Of a DNA stretch of 64,000 nt, positions 8,251 through 16,595 are shown one piece after another (position 1 is the first letter of the stretch; every line of letters starts with the position of its first letter). The notes below the pieces were generated by a model. It saw only the letters and a list, made by a program, of their open reading frames with translations, was not told the origin of the DNA and did no database searches. Where the stretch lies: positions 21,104 through 85,103 of the forward strand of contig VBCA01000007.1 of assembly GCA_005881575.1 (NCBI GenBank), read 5' to 3'. This stretch comes from Betaproteobacteria bacterium (GTDB lineage Bacteria; Pseudomonadota; Gammaproteobacteria; Burkholderiales; SG8-39). Both the position numbers and the translations under genes were made by a program.

Positions 8251-10050
8251 TCAATTCTTTTCGTCCGCCATCCATTTGGCGATGACCCTGAGCGAAATGC
8301 TGTTCGACAATCCTCCGTCCGGAGGACTGTTGAACACCGTGATTTTGACCGTCTTATCGCCGTACACGCCGTTGTTTTGCTCCGGGCCCGGCGCATTGAA
8401 ACGGTTGGGAAGCGCTCTGGAGACCGCGGCGGCCGGAACCTTCGCGCGCACCGTTCGGATATCGACGAACGTGGTCGGCACCGGAATATCGTCGACGCGG
8501 ACGACGGAGTTTCCCACGAATCCGACCCCATTGACGACAATCTCGAAATCCGCGCTTCCCTCGACGACCACGTAAGGGGCGACTGCGCTGATCTCCGGTT
8601 CGGGGGTTTTGGGAATGATCGCGGTTTCGGCAGGTTTCGGTGCGCCGTAGCCCGTCGTATAGCCCAACTGCACGAACCGCCCTCCCTTCATGACGCGCTC
8701 GATCTTCTTGGTGTTCCCGATGTCAGCGAGCGGATCGGCACCCAGCACGACCAGATCGGCGTAAGCACCGTCGGCAATCACCCCTACCGTCGGAATCGAC
8801 GCGGTTTTGCGTCGCCCATTGAGCAATGCGGCGCTCCAGCCCGTCACCGATTGGAGAGCTTGCATGCGCGTGAGACCCGATTCGACCATCATGGCCATTT
8901 CCATGTGCAGCGTCAGGCCCGCGATGCCCGAGGAAGGATCGTCCGTGCCTCCGATGATCCTTCCGCCGGCCGCAACCCACTTCTTCAGGAACTGGCCGCA
9001 CAACCGATAGGCATCGTAAAACTGCTTCCTGTCTTTCGGATCGAGAACCGAAAATGCAGCTTGGTTTTCATATCTCGTCGAGAAGTTTCTGGCCGCGCGC
9101 AGCTTGAACAGGGCGCCTTCGGCCAGGTTCCGCGGAAAATAGGCCATCAGCTTTTCATCCCGAAACAGGTTAGAGACTTCGACCTCGTGATCGCGAGCCA
9201 GGGCGGTCTGCGATCCGAGCTCGTATACGAGCGTCGGGTTCAAATAGGTACCCTTCGCAACCGCGTCCTTGATCAGCTGATCGATTCGCGCCTGATCTTT
9301 CAGGAACAGCCCCCAGTGGAGGTACTTGCCCTTGTGGAAGTCCTCGAGCTCCTGAGCGCTCATCAGCGCTTCCGCGAATCCCCACAGGTGCTCGACGACG
9401 TCCTGGCCTGCACGAACGGACCCGGGGGCGTTCTCGGTGTGCCCGAAGACCATCAGCCCGGCTTCGTGTACCAGCTCCGCGGTCCACTGGTACACCTGCG
9501 CATTGCGTTCATTGAAGGAGGGGAGCGCCGCGTAATCCGGTTTTTTCTTCAGCCACTCCCGGACCATGTCCTGCACTTGCTCGCGAGTCATAGCTCCGTT
9601 CACCGGCAGCCTGCCGGAAGTGCTGAAGATTCTCGGCGACCTTGCCTCCGGTCTATAAGAGGGCTCCCGTTCCGCGGGCTCGTAGGCGGGATTTCCGGGG
9701 ACGGCGATGGAGGTCACGCCATAGTTGAGGAACAGCTCTCCGAGCCAAGGGCGGTAGTGCACGTGCATGTCGATCAGACCGGGGACAATGAACTTTCCCG
9801 CGGCATCGATGACTTTGGCATCGGCAGGATAAGCCGTGTTTTTGCCTCCTAAGGCCTTGATCTTCTCTCCCTCGATCACGATCACTCCGTACGGCATCGG
9901 CGCTTTTCCCGTACCGTCGATGATCGTCGCGCCTTTCAGCACGGTGACCTGTCCCGCAGCCACCACCTGAGACCATCCGATCTTCGCATAACCCGCCAAC
10001 AAAGCCATCCCCAGCCAGCCAAGCAGGCACGTTCTTGTCATTTGGCTCAT
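8251..10050 (-). CDS. Secreted amidohydrolase with C-terminal IPT/TIG-like domain
   Basis: A 599-residue product: signal peptide, then the amidohydrolase core with GLIDMHVHYRPW, FGHTENAPG, IIGGTDDPSSG and ADLVVLGADPL. After about residue 475 comes an extra segment (ISAVAPYVVVEGSADFEIVV, then GVGFVGNSVVRVDD) that reads like an immunoglobulin-type IPT/TIG domain. Such domains are common in extracellular proteins but unusual on amidohydrolases. GGGGAG before the ATG at 10050 supports this start; ATG at 10041 is also possible. The polyvinyl-alcohol-dehydrogenase-like gene follows after 34 bases, so both probably act in the same periplasmic pathway. Confidence 0.8.
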   Translation of the reverse strand: MSQMTRTCLLGWLGMALLAGYAKIGWSQVVAAGQVTVLKGATIIDGTGKAPMPYGVIVIEGEKIKALGGKNTAYPADAKVIDAAGKFIVPGLIDMHVHYRPWLGELFLNYGVTSIAVPGNPAYEPAEREPSYRPEARSPRIFSTSGRLPVNGAMTREQVQDMVREWLKKKPDYAALPSFNERNAQVYQWTAELVHEAGLMVFGHTENAPGSVRAGQDVVEHLWGFAEALMSAQELEDFHKGKYLHWGLFLKDQARIDQLIKDAVAKGTYLNPTLVYELGSQTALARDHEVEVSNLFRDEKLMAYFPRNLAEGALFKLRAARNFSTRYENQAAFSVLDPKDRKQFYDAYRLCGQFLKKWVAAGGRIIGGTDDPSSGIAGLTLHMEMAMMVESGLTRMQALQSVTGWSAALLNGRRKTASIPTVGVIADGAYADLVVLGADPLADIGNTKKIERVMKGGRFVQLGYTTGYGAPKPAETAIIPKTPEPEISAVAPYVVVEGSADFEIVVNGVGFVGNSVVRVDDIPVPTTFVDIRTVRAKVPAAAVSRALPNRFNAPGPEQNNGVYGDKTVKITVFNSPPDGGLSNSISLRVIAKWMADEKN

Positions 10051-10107
10051 GACTCTCCCCACCGTCTTTGATTGCAATATCGATGTCGTCCCCGGTGCAG
10101 CTTAGCG

Positions 10108-10135
10108 GGCTACCAAGCTTGACAAGATGGTAGCC
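10108..10135. promoter_or_regulatory. Perfect 8+8 inverted repeat, possible operator
   Basis: The arms GGCTACCA and TGGTAGCC are exact complements separated by 12 bases that contain TTGACA. The repeat lies 58 bases upstream of the amidohydrolase/PQQ dehydrogenase operon start, which reads leftwards. It could be a repressor or MerR-type operator for that operon, or a relic belonging to the decayed gene on the plus strand. No convincing -10 box follows the TTGACA at a normal distance on the plus strand. Confidence 0.35.
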
Positions 10136-10282
10136 GTGCTCAAGCAACCGGTTACAAACCCCTCTCCAGCAGCGGCTTGCGAGCTCGCCGGCCACGCGCA
10201 CGGCATCACGATCGATCCGGTGTCGGGCATGCGCGTAGGCGGCGCCGACCCGAGGAGCGACGGTGCCGCGATCGGCTATTGA
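10127..10282 (+). pseudogene. C-terminal remnant of gamma-glutamyltransferase
   Basis: A 51-codon frame ends in DPVSGMRVGGADPRSDGAA followed by IGY and a stop. The pattern GGADPR-DGAA-GY at the very C-terminus is characteristic of gamma-glutamyltranspeptidases, and the preceding GHAHGITIDP fits the GH-x-I/V segment just before it. The rest of the enzyme, including its catalytic threonine, is absent. The fragment sits between the soxD gene and the amidohydrolase operon and is best read as the leftover of a deleted gene. Confidence 0.55.
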
Positions 10283-10292
10283 TCCACGCCCG

Positions 10293-10829
10293 CTAGATCT
10301 TGTCCGGAAAACGGATGATGAATCCGTCGCGGTTGGGCATCTTCACCTGCGGCAGCGTCTTCGCGTCCATCACGTCGTTCTCGCCGATGATCTTGTTGAG
10401 CCAGAGGAGATAGGCGGTCGCCGCATAGACCTCGTCGCCGGTCAGCGTCCGCGGCTGACTGAACGGCATCGCCCGCCGGACGAAGTCGAAAACGATCGTC
10501 GAATAGCCAAAGAAATTGCCGATGGTCTTCGGCGTTTCGATGCCGCTGGTGAGGGGTGCGCCGCCAAACAGCGGCGCGGGAGCGAGAGGGCTCCCTTTTC
10601 CGCCTTCACCGTGGCACCCCGAGCATTTCTCGGCGAAGACGCGGGCGCCCTGCGTCGCCGTCCCGCTGCCGGGCGGCAGGCCGGTGCCGTCCGGCATCAC
10701 GGCGATGTCCCAGGCCTTGATGTCCGCCTCGGAGATCGGTTTTCCGAGCCGGGGCGTCTGGGCGAGCGCCGCACCCGAGCCGAAAGCGAGCGCGAGGACG
10801 AGGGCGACCGATGGTTTAAGCGTACACAT
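10293..10829 (-). CDS. soxD: Cytochrome c subunit of sulfur/sulfite dehydrogenase (SoxD-like)
   Basis: A 178-residue exported monohaem cytochrome: signal peptide ending near AALAQ, then CSGCHGEGGKGSP (haem site) and a distal PNRDGFIIRFPDK tail. It begins 14 bases inside the end of the SoxC-like gene, so the two are translationally coupled. Known SoxD proteins accept electrons from the molybdenum subunit SoxC. Some are dihaem; this one has only one CxxCH. SorB-like naming is an alternative, since SoxCD and SorAB are related. Confidence 0.75.
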   Translation of the reverse strand: MCTLKPSVALVLALAFGSGAALAQTPRLGKPISEADIKAWDIAVMPDGTGLPPGSGTATQGARVFAEKCSGCHGEGGKGSPLAPAPLFGGAPLTSGIETPKTIGNFFGYSTIVFDFVRRAMPFSQPRTLTGDEVYAATAYLLWLNKIIGENDVMDAKTLPQVKMPNRDGFIIRFPDKI

Positions 10830-12138
10830 GTTTGATCTCCCCGTCGCTGGCTATCCCCCAGCTCGTGATGCTGTTGTAGTGCTGGTTGGGGAACGAGAGA
10901 AGATTCGTAACCGGCTTCTTGGTTTCGCCCCGCACGGCCACGAACTCGGCGCGAGTCGGCTGCGCGTTGCCGGCTTCGTCCCAGGCGCGGCTTTGCAGGA
11001 CCGCGGGACCACCGTTCCAGCGCCAGGGCGCGCGGAACCGGGCAAAAGCCTTGGAGTGCACAGGCTCCTGGAGCGCCGCCTGCGCCCACGTCTTCCCGCC
11101 GTCGGCCGAAACCATAACCCGTGAGATGCGGCCGTTGCCGGAATAGGCGATGCCGGAAATCTCGTAGTAGCCTGGCCCGTTCATCTTGAGTCCGAACGAG
11201 GGGTGGGTGATGAAGGACTTGACCTCCTGCAAGAAGTGGAACCGGTATGCCTTTCCATCCGGCAGGAGCTGCGAATAGATCTTGCCCTCGTAATAGCTCA
11301 TGGCCGGCCCTTCGGTGAGCTTCAACCGTCGCAGGAACTTTACGTTCATGTTGCCCTGATAGCCGGGCAGCAGCAGGCGCATCGGGTAGCCGTTACCGGG
11401 CATCAGCCGCTCACCGTTCTGGTAGAGCCCGACCATGGCGTCGTCCAGCGCTTTTTTCATCGGCACGCTGCGGTGCAAGGCCAGGGAGTCCGCGCCTTCG
11501 GCGATGACCCATTTCGCCTTCGGATCGATGCCCGCTTCGTCGAGCAGCGTGGAAAGCCGCACACCGGTCCACTCGGAACAGGACACCAGGCCGTGCAGCG
11601 CCTGCGCCGTCGCCTGGACCGGCTGGTTGGAGAACATCGGGGCGCTGTTGCCGCTGCACTCGACGAACGCCATGCGCGACTCCATCGGGTAGCGCAGCAG
11701 CGACTCGACCGTGAACACGAGCGGCTGCCTCACCATGCCGTGGATCACGAGTCGGTGCTTTGCGGGGTCAATGTCGGGGAGGCCCGAGTGGTTGATGCTG
11801 AAGTGCATGCTGTTCGGAGTGATCGTGCCGTTCAGCAGATGGTGTGGTGTGCGCGCGTGCGAGTTGCGCAGCTCGTTGTTGGGGTTGCTGAGCGTCCGCA
11901 CGACGTGTTTCTCGAATCGCGACGGCGTCTGCAGGGGCGGCGTCACAGCGCCCATCTCCAGGCTCCACGGATCGTCCTTGAGCGGCTCGGCTGCCGCGGA
12001 TCCGGCGACCGTATAACCCGTCACGGCTGCCGCGAATGCCGCGCCGCCGCGCAAGAAAGCACGGCGGTTAAGAAGCCCATTTCCTGCAACCACTTCCAGT
12101 CTTTCCAACTCCTGCCTTGCTCGAATGTTTGGCTCCAT
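10816..12138 (-). CDS. soxC: SoxC-like molybdopterin sulfur/sulfite dehydrogenase
   Basis: From the ATG at 12138, preceded by GAGGAGG, the product is 440 residues. A Tat signal (NRRAFLRGG, residues 24-32) leads into the sulfite-oxidase fold. VECSGNSAPMF holds the molybdenum-ligating cysteine at 161; GYPMRLLLPGYQG and the dimerisation domain with MVSADGGKTW follow. SoxC with SoxD oxidises the sulfane sulfur bound to SoxYZ, or sulfite in stand-alone SorAB-like systems. No sox genes adjoin it; soxXYZA lies about 13 kb to the right. The frame stays open far upstream but codes there only for antisense-like sequence. Confidence 0.85.
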   Translation of the reverse strand: MEPNIRARQELERLEVVAGNGLLNRRAFLRGGAAFAAAVTGYTVAGSAAAEPLKDDPWSLEMGAVTPPLQTPSRFEKHVVRTLSNPNNELRNSHARTPHHLLNGTITPNSMHFSINHSGLPDIDPAKHRLVIHGMVRQPLVFTVESLLRYPMESRMAFVECSGNSAPMFSNQPVQATAQALHGLVSCSEWTGVRLSTLLDEAGIDPKAKWVIAEGADSLALHRSVPMKKALDDAMVGLYQNGERLMPGNGYPMRLLLPGYQGNMNVKFLRRLKLTEGPAMSYYEGKIYSQLLPDGKAYRFHFLQEVKSFITHPSFGLKMNGPGYYEISGIAYSGNGRISRVMVSADGGKTWAQAALQEPVHSKAFARFRAPWRWNGGPAVLQSRAWDEAGNAQPTRAEFVAVRGETKKPVTNLLSFPNQHYNSITSWGIASDGEIKHVYA

Positions 12139-12209
12139 GGCCGGCCTCCTCGTATGCGTCCCCCGGGATCGATATTTTGCTCCCAAACGCCCGCCGCGTG
12201 CGCGGCGCC

Positions 12210-12268
12210 CTTCGACGGCTTGTTGAAGCCGGTCAGCTTCCTCACGAACTGCAGCGCGGCCGCGGCCC
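12210..12268 (-). pseudogene. Fragment of a DUF2277-family gene
   Basis: Read on the minus strand this stretch encodes ALQFVRKLTGFNKPSKG, nearly identical to SLQFVRKVSGFNKPSKA in the intact DUF2277 gene at 52257. Counting by hand, about 47 of 53 bases match. The N-terminal MCRNI motif and the C-terminal part are missing and the surrounding frame does not continue the homology. It is a short remnant of a second copy, lying between soxC and the ABC binding-protein gene. Confidence 0.5.
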
Positions 12269-12326
12269 GCCGCCAACCGAGCCATTGCCCGCTTCGTCCC
12301 CGCTCCGTTTCCTCGCCCGGACCGGC

Positions 12327-13400
12327 CTAACGCGCCTGATTCACGAAGATCTCGTCGTACAGGCCGTCCCACTTCTTGTAACGATCGAGGACTTCGCCCG
12401 GGTCGATCAGGTCGAGCGGCAATTCCCGGACGGGATTCCTTATCGCATTGTTGGTCACGACGAAATCGTGGCTCGCGAGTATCTTTTGGCCCTCGGTCAG
12501 CTCGAACTCGTAGAACAACAGCGCCGCCGCGGGATGGGGCGCGCGACGGGTCACGCCGATGGCGTGAGGCCTTGCGACCGCCTTCCCGCCGAGAAAGAAC
12601 CAGTCGATAGGCTGGCCTGCCTTCTTCAGTCGTTCGGGCATATAGCTGTACACGGTGAGCGCGAGAGGCACCTCGCCTGAAGCCGTCAGCGTGGTCAGCA
12701 GCGTATAGCCCTTGCGCACCGAAACGCCGTTCTTGCGCACGATCTCCTTGAGCAGCGCCACGCCTTTCTCTTCCCCGCCCATTTGTCCCACGACCGCGAG
12801 CAACCATTCCGCGTTGTACCTCTCGATGCCGAGACGGCCCTTCCATCTCGCGTCGAGCAGATCCTCCCATCGCTGCGGCAGCTCGGATTTCTTGACCAGG
12901 TTCGTGTTGTAGGCCTGAACGACGTAATCCAAGGACACCGCGGTCCATTCCCGATGCGGGGCCAGGGCGGCCGGCATCAAGGTCGGGAAGGCGGGCGACT
13001 CCACTTTCTGCAGCACGCCCTCGCGGTGGAGCATCTCCAGCGTCAGGCTGCTCTGCTCGATCACGTCTGCGCCCGCCCGGCCGCTGCGTGTCTCGTTGAC
13101 GACACGGTTCAGTATCTCCTCCCTGCCCGCGCGCCAGAAATTGACGCGTACGCCATACTTCTTCGTGAAGGCTTGGATGACCGGCCGCATATCGTTGGTT
13201 TGCGTCCCGGCGTAGAGAGTCACTTCGCCTTCCTTCTGCGCCCCGCGGACAAGCACCTGCTCGCGGTCGGCGCCGGCATAGCGCGCGAGCCGCGCCATCT
13301 CCGGAGTGCTCTCGACCGCGAGCGAGATCGCCGACAGCAGCAGGCCGCACAGACCCAAGCTTCGGATATCCGCTGCGCTCAGGGTTTCTCTTCCAGCCAT
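12327..13400 (-). CDS. Extracellular ABC-transporter substrate-binding protein (iron/spermidine type)
   Basis: A 357-residue product with an N-terminal hydrophobic segment and a periplasmic-binding fold: EGEVTLYAGTQTNDMRPVIQAF is the typical first domain entry of Fe(3+)-type family 1 binding proteins, with GADVIEQSS, RWEDLLDARWKGRLGIE and PHAIGVTRRAPHPAAALLF further on. The family delivers iron, sulfonates, thiamine precursors or other small ligands to ABC permeases. No permease or ATPase gene lies nearby, so it is an orphan component and the ligand cannot be assigned. It lies upstream of soxCD in the same direction, 188 bases before soxC. Confidence 0.8.
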   Translation of the reverse strand: MAGRETLSAADIRSLGLCGLLLSAISLAVESTPEMARLARYAGADREQVLVRGAQKEGEVTLYAGTQTNDMRPVIQAFTKKYGVRVNFWRAGREEILNRVVNETRSGRAGADVIEQSSLTLEMLHREGVLQKVESPAFPTLMPAALAPHREWTAVSLDYVVQAYNTNLVKKSELPQRWEDLLDARWKGRLGIERYNAEWLLAVVGQMGGEEKGVALLKEIVRKNGVSVRKGYTLLTTLTASGEVPLALTVYSYMPERLKKAGQPIDWFFLGGKAVARPHAIGVTRRAPHPAAALLFYEFELTEGQKILASHDFVVTNNAIRNPVRELPLDLIDPGEVLDRYKKWDGLYDEIFVNQAR

Positions 13401-13431
13401 CGGATCGGCAGGCCTCTAGGCGCGTGGAAAG

Positions 13432-14460
13432 CTATAAGCCGTACAGCCGCTTGGGGTTCTCCCACAGGATCTTGTTCGCCGTCGCCGCGCCGATCGCGCC
13501 GCCTTGACGCAGCTTGCGCAGCGCGTGCAGCTCCGAGGCCGTGTCGTTGTGGCCATAATCGGTGCCGATGACGATGTTCTCCTCGCCTATCCGTTCGAGG
13601 ATGAGATCGAGGTCGTCCGAGGTCTGGCAGGCGACGTACATGCGGTTCTCCTTGAGCGCAGCCTTGCTGAGAAAAGGCTCGCCCCGCTTCCCAAACCGCA
13701 CCGAAAGATCGTTCATGACGTAGGGCAACCACTGCGCGCTCACTTCGATGAATGCCCAGCGCAAATCCGGAAACTTCACCGGCACCCGCTTGAGAAGAAG
13801 ATCATGAAAGGTCCCGACGACGGATAATTTGAACGTCGAGAAACCGGAGTCGGTGAAGAACAGCTCGAAGTGATCGAAGTTGCCGGTGGAGGCATGGATG
13901 CAGATAGGCAGGTTCAGCGCCTGCGCCGCCGCGTAGAGCGGAAAGAAGTAGGGATCGGAGATGCGCTGATCGTCCTCGAAGGCGCGCACGAACACGCCGC
14001 AGGCGCCGTGCTCCTTGCCGAAATGGATTTCCTCCAGAGCTTTTTCGCGGTCGCCCATGGGAGGAATCACCACCCAACGCAGGCGCTCCGGAGCCTGGCG
14101 CCAGATGCTCGCCAGCCAGCGGTTGTAGCTCCTGCAAAGCGCGGTGTCGACCTCGACCCGCTTGGTCAGCGGTCTGAGAAAAAGAGACGGGTAAAGCACG
14201 TGCACGTCGACGCCGAGCTCGTCCATGTGCGCGACACGCTTCGCGATATCGGCGGCCTCGCGCGCCCCCTCCGGCGTGTCTTGGCCGATGTTGGCATTCT
14301 TCGCGAAGACCCGGTCATCGATGAGCCAGTATTCGGAGGCGCGGGTGCGGCCGCTCTTGCGCGCGAGCACCGCGGGCCGGTACTCTTCTTGTTCGTCCGG
14401 CATAAACGTCCAGGTCCGTTCCGTTTCCACCACGTGCGAGTCTGCGTCGATGACGGGCAT
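13432..14460 (-). CDS. Amidohydrolase 2 family (ACMSD-like) metal-dependent hydrolase
   Basis: A 342-residue product with the opening DADSHVVE metal motif, a conserved histidine in ICIHAS and the distal catalytic aspartate in IVIGTDYGHND, followed by ILWENPKRLYGL, the usual ending of this family. Members related to ACMSD decarboxylate or hydrate aromatic and vinylogous acids using zinc. GGAGG upstream supports the ATG at 14460; a TTG six bases earlier is also in frame. It is divergent from a Bug-type binding protein gene, a pairing common in Burkholderiales aromatic-acid regions, but the substrate is unknown. Confidence 0.85.
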   Translation of the reverse strand: MPVIDADSHVVETERTWTFMPDEQEEYRPAVLARKSGRTRASEYWLIDDRVFAKNANIGQDTPEGAREAADIAKRVAHMDELGVDVHVLYPSLFLRPLTKRVEVDTALCRSYNRWLASIWRQAPERLRWVVIPPMGDREKALEEIHFGKEHGACGVFVRAFEDDQRISDPYFFPLYAAAQALNLPICIHASTGNFDHFELFFTDSGFSTFKLSVVGTFHDLLLKRVPVKFPDLRWAFIEVSAQWLPYVMNDLSVRFGKRGEPFLSKAALKENRMYVACQTSDDLDLILERIGEENIVIGTDYGHNDTASELHALRKLRQGGAIGAATANKILWENPKRLYGL

Positions 14461-14595
14461 CTTCAAGCCTCCTGTTGGCCCGCGAAAATGGAGCGTGCTC
14501 TTTCCTGCGGCCCTGAGATGGCGTGCTCCGCAGGCGTCAGCGCTATTTTGATACTATTTTGATCCGCCGCCGAGGCCGCTCGGGCTGCATAGGAC

Positions 14596-15573
14596 ATGAC
14601 CGCCAGAAAGATCATGCTTGGCCGAACCCTGCTTGCCGGCGCGGTGGCATTCGCTCTCTCGGTCCAGGCCCAGGAACAAGACTATCCCGGCAGTCCGATC
14701 AAGATCGTCGTCCCGGCCGCGCCCGGGGCCACGACCGACACTTTGGCGCGTATCATCGCCGGCGAGCTGCAGAGAAAATGGGGCCGGCCGGCCATCGTCG
14801 ACAACCGCGCGGGCGCGGCCGGCAACATCGGCGCGGAATACGCCATAAAAGCCAATCCGGACGGCTACACGCTCCTGTTCTCCTATCCGGCGCCGCTGGT
14901 CGTCAACAAGAGCCTTTATCCCAAGCTCGCCCACGATCCGGATGCGTTCGGGCCGGTCTCACTGGTCGGGACGGCGCCCCTGGTGCTGGCGGTGCACCCC
15001 AATGGGGTCGCGAACAGCGTGCAGCAGCTGATCGCCTTCGCCAGGGCCCATCCGAACCGGCTCAACTATGCTTCGCAGGGAAACGGCACCACCGGCCACC
15101 TTGCGGCCGAGATGTTCAAATCGCTGGCCGGAGTCATGATCGTCCACGTGCCGTACAAGAGCAGCGCTCCCGCCCAGACGGCCCTGTTGAGCGGACAGGT
15201 GGACATGATGTTCGTGGAACTCAGCTCCGTGCTTCCGCAACTCTCCGCCAGCAAGCTGCGCGCGCTCGCGGTGGGCGGCGAAAGGCGCAGTCCTCTCCTG
15301 CCCGAAATCCCCGCAATGTCCGAGGTGCTGCCGGGATTCGTCGCCTTGACCTGGTTCGGCATGGTGGCGCCGCCGGGGACGCCGGCCGCGATAGTGAACA
15401 AGCTTTCCGCTGCGATCGCCCAGACGCTGCAGCAGCCCGATGTCGCGAAAAGGCTGCTCGGCATGAGCGTCGACGCGATCGGGAGCACGCCGGCGGAAAT
15501 GGCGCTGTTCCTGCGCCAGGAACGCGAGCGCTGGGGCAAGGTGATCCGCGCCACGGGCGCGACGGCGGAATAG
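14596..15573 (+). CDS. Bug/TctC-family periplasmic solute-binding protein
   Basis: A 325-residue product with a signal peptide ending near LSVQAQ and the Bug-family core: YPGSPIKIVVPAAPGATTDTLARI, then IVDNRAGAAGNIGAEY, NPDGYTLLFS and APPGTPAAIVNKL. These proteins capture carboxylates or aromatic acids in the periplasm. Most are orphans without an adjacent TctAB permease, as here. It is transcribed away from the ACMSD-like amidohydrolase, so the ligand may be that enzyme's substrate; this is inference only. Confidence 0.9.
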   Translation: MTARKIMLGRTLLAGAVAFALSVQAQEQDYPGSPIKIVVPAAPGATTDTLARIIAGELQRKWGRPAIVDNRAGAAGNIGAEYAIKANPDGYTLLFSYPAPLVVNKSLYPKLAHDPDAFGPVSLVGTAPLVLAVHPNGVANSVQQLIAFARAHPNRLNYASQGNGTTGHLAAEMFKSLAGVMIVHVPYKSSAPAQTALLSGQVDMMFVELSSVLPQLSASKLRALAVGGERRSPLLPEIPAMSEVLPGFVALTWFGMVAPPGTPAAIVNKLSAAIAQTLQQPDVAKRLLGMSVDAIGSTPAEMALFLRQERERWGKVIRATGATAE

Positions 15574-15702
15574 GCGGGCGCGGCGGTGCTCGCCGCCGGT
15601 TCGACGGTACGGATAGTAGAATCAATTCGCCGCTGAAGCCATGGGTGGCACCGCCGCGATCGCACGGGTCTTGTGGTCGTACAACGATTGGGAGTTACAG
15701 TC

Positions 15703-16488
15703 ATGAAACAGGCCAGGCAGGTGCTTTCAGTACCGTTGAGCGCAATAGCTTTTGCCTTGATCGCCAGTCAAGGGGCATTCGCCGATAATAACGAGTCGGA
15801 AGGATGCGTCGGGCTTCCGAGCCAGGCGCAGTTGAAGGCAGCGCTCGTTAACGCGGTTACGGTGGAAACCAGCGGCCTCGACTTCCAGATGTGGGCCACC
15901 GTCGTCGACCGCGACGGCGTGGTGTGCGCGGTCGCGTTTTCAGGGGCCGATCGCGGGTCGCAGTGGCCAGGGAGCCGCGTGATTTCAGCGCAGAAGGCGA
16001 ATACGGCTAACGCGTTCAGCCTTGACGGACTCGCGCTATCGACGGCCAATCTTTATTCGGCGGTCCAGCCCGGCGGCAGCCTCTACGGCTTGCAGCACAG
16101 CAATCCGGTCGACACAGGCGTCGCGTATATGGGGCCATCGGCGAGCTACGGCAAAACGAGCGATCCGATGGTCGGCAAAAAAATCGGAGGCGTGAACGTT
16201 TTCGGAGGAGGACTCGCGCTATACAACAGTGCCAGACGCGTGGTTGGGGCCGTCGGGGTAAGCGGCGACACCTCATGCGCCGACCACAACATCGGCTGGC
16301 GCGTCCGCCACAATCTCATCCTAGATTACGTCCCTGCCGGTGTAAGCGGCGATTCGAGGCGTCCAGACAATATCGTGTTCGACATATCGCCGAACCCGTC
16401 CGGTGGAACCGGCATTAGCGCTGGAGGGTTTGGTCATCCCACCTGCATCAACACCTCCGACCCGAAAGCGTTGCCGCCGGTGCGTTGA
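15703..16488 (+). CDS. Secreted GlcG/HbpS-like haem-binding family protein
   Basis: A 261-residue exported product. After the signal peptide, WATVVDRDGVVCAVAFSG is the typical entry of GlcG/HbpS domains, and SRVISAQKANTANAFSLDGLALSTAN and FGGGLALYN with VVGAVGVSG complete the pattern. Family members bind haem or small ligands; several are encoded next to oxidoreductases. The protein is longer than the usual single domain of about 140 residues, with an insertion and a C-terminal tail of roughly 60 residues. GGGAG ten bases ahead of the ATG at 15703 decides the start. Confidence 0.75.
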   Translation: MKQARQVLSVPLSAIAFALIASQGAFADNNESEGCVGLPSQAQLKAALVNAVTVETSGLDFQMWATVVDRDGVVCAVAFSGADRGSQWPGSRVISAQKANTANAFSLDGLALSTANLYSAVQPGGSLYGLQHSNPVDTGVAYMGPSASYGKTSDPMVGKKIGGVNVFGGGLALYNSARRVVGAVGVSGDTSCADHNIGWRVRHNLILDYVPAGVSGDSRRPDNIVFDISPNPSGGTGISAGGFGHPTCINTSDPKALPPVR

Positions 16489-16595
16489 CGGGAGATCGAG
16501 CTAGCGTGGCCCGGCCGGAGAAAGCGCAAGTAGAAGCGGCACAAACCCGGCCGGCGCTGCGCGTTCTTTGTTGGGCGGAATCGTACGCCGATATT

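Noticed and set aside
10119..10124. A perfect TTGACA that could be a -35 box for a plus-strand promoter
   Set aside because: No -10-like hexamer follows at 15-19 bases, and the only plus-strand frame downstream is a gene remnant.
10816..13350. An 844-codon open frame that would fuse soxC to a long N-terminal part
   Set aside because: The N-terminal half is arginine-rich and lies in another frame of the binding-protein gene. A strong ribosome site and a Tat signal mark the true soxC start at 12138.
14541..14563. Direct repeat CTATTTTGAT, twice in the space before the Bug gene
   Set aside because: It is only ten bases long and fits no known operator; a chance AT-rich repeat in a promoter region cannot be excluded.
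15642..15704. A short plus-strand frame (about 20 codons) before the GlcG/HbpS-like gene
   Set aside because: It has no ribosome site and no recognisable motif; the strong site belongs to the ATG at 15703.
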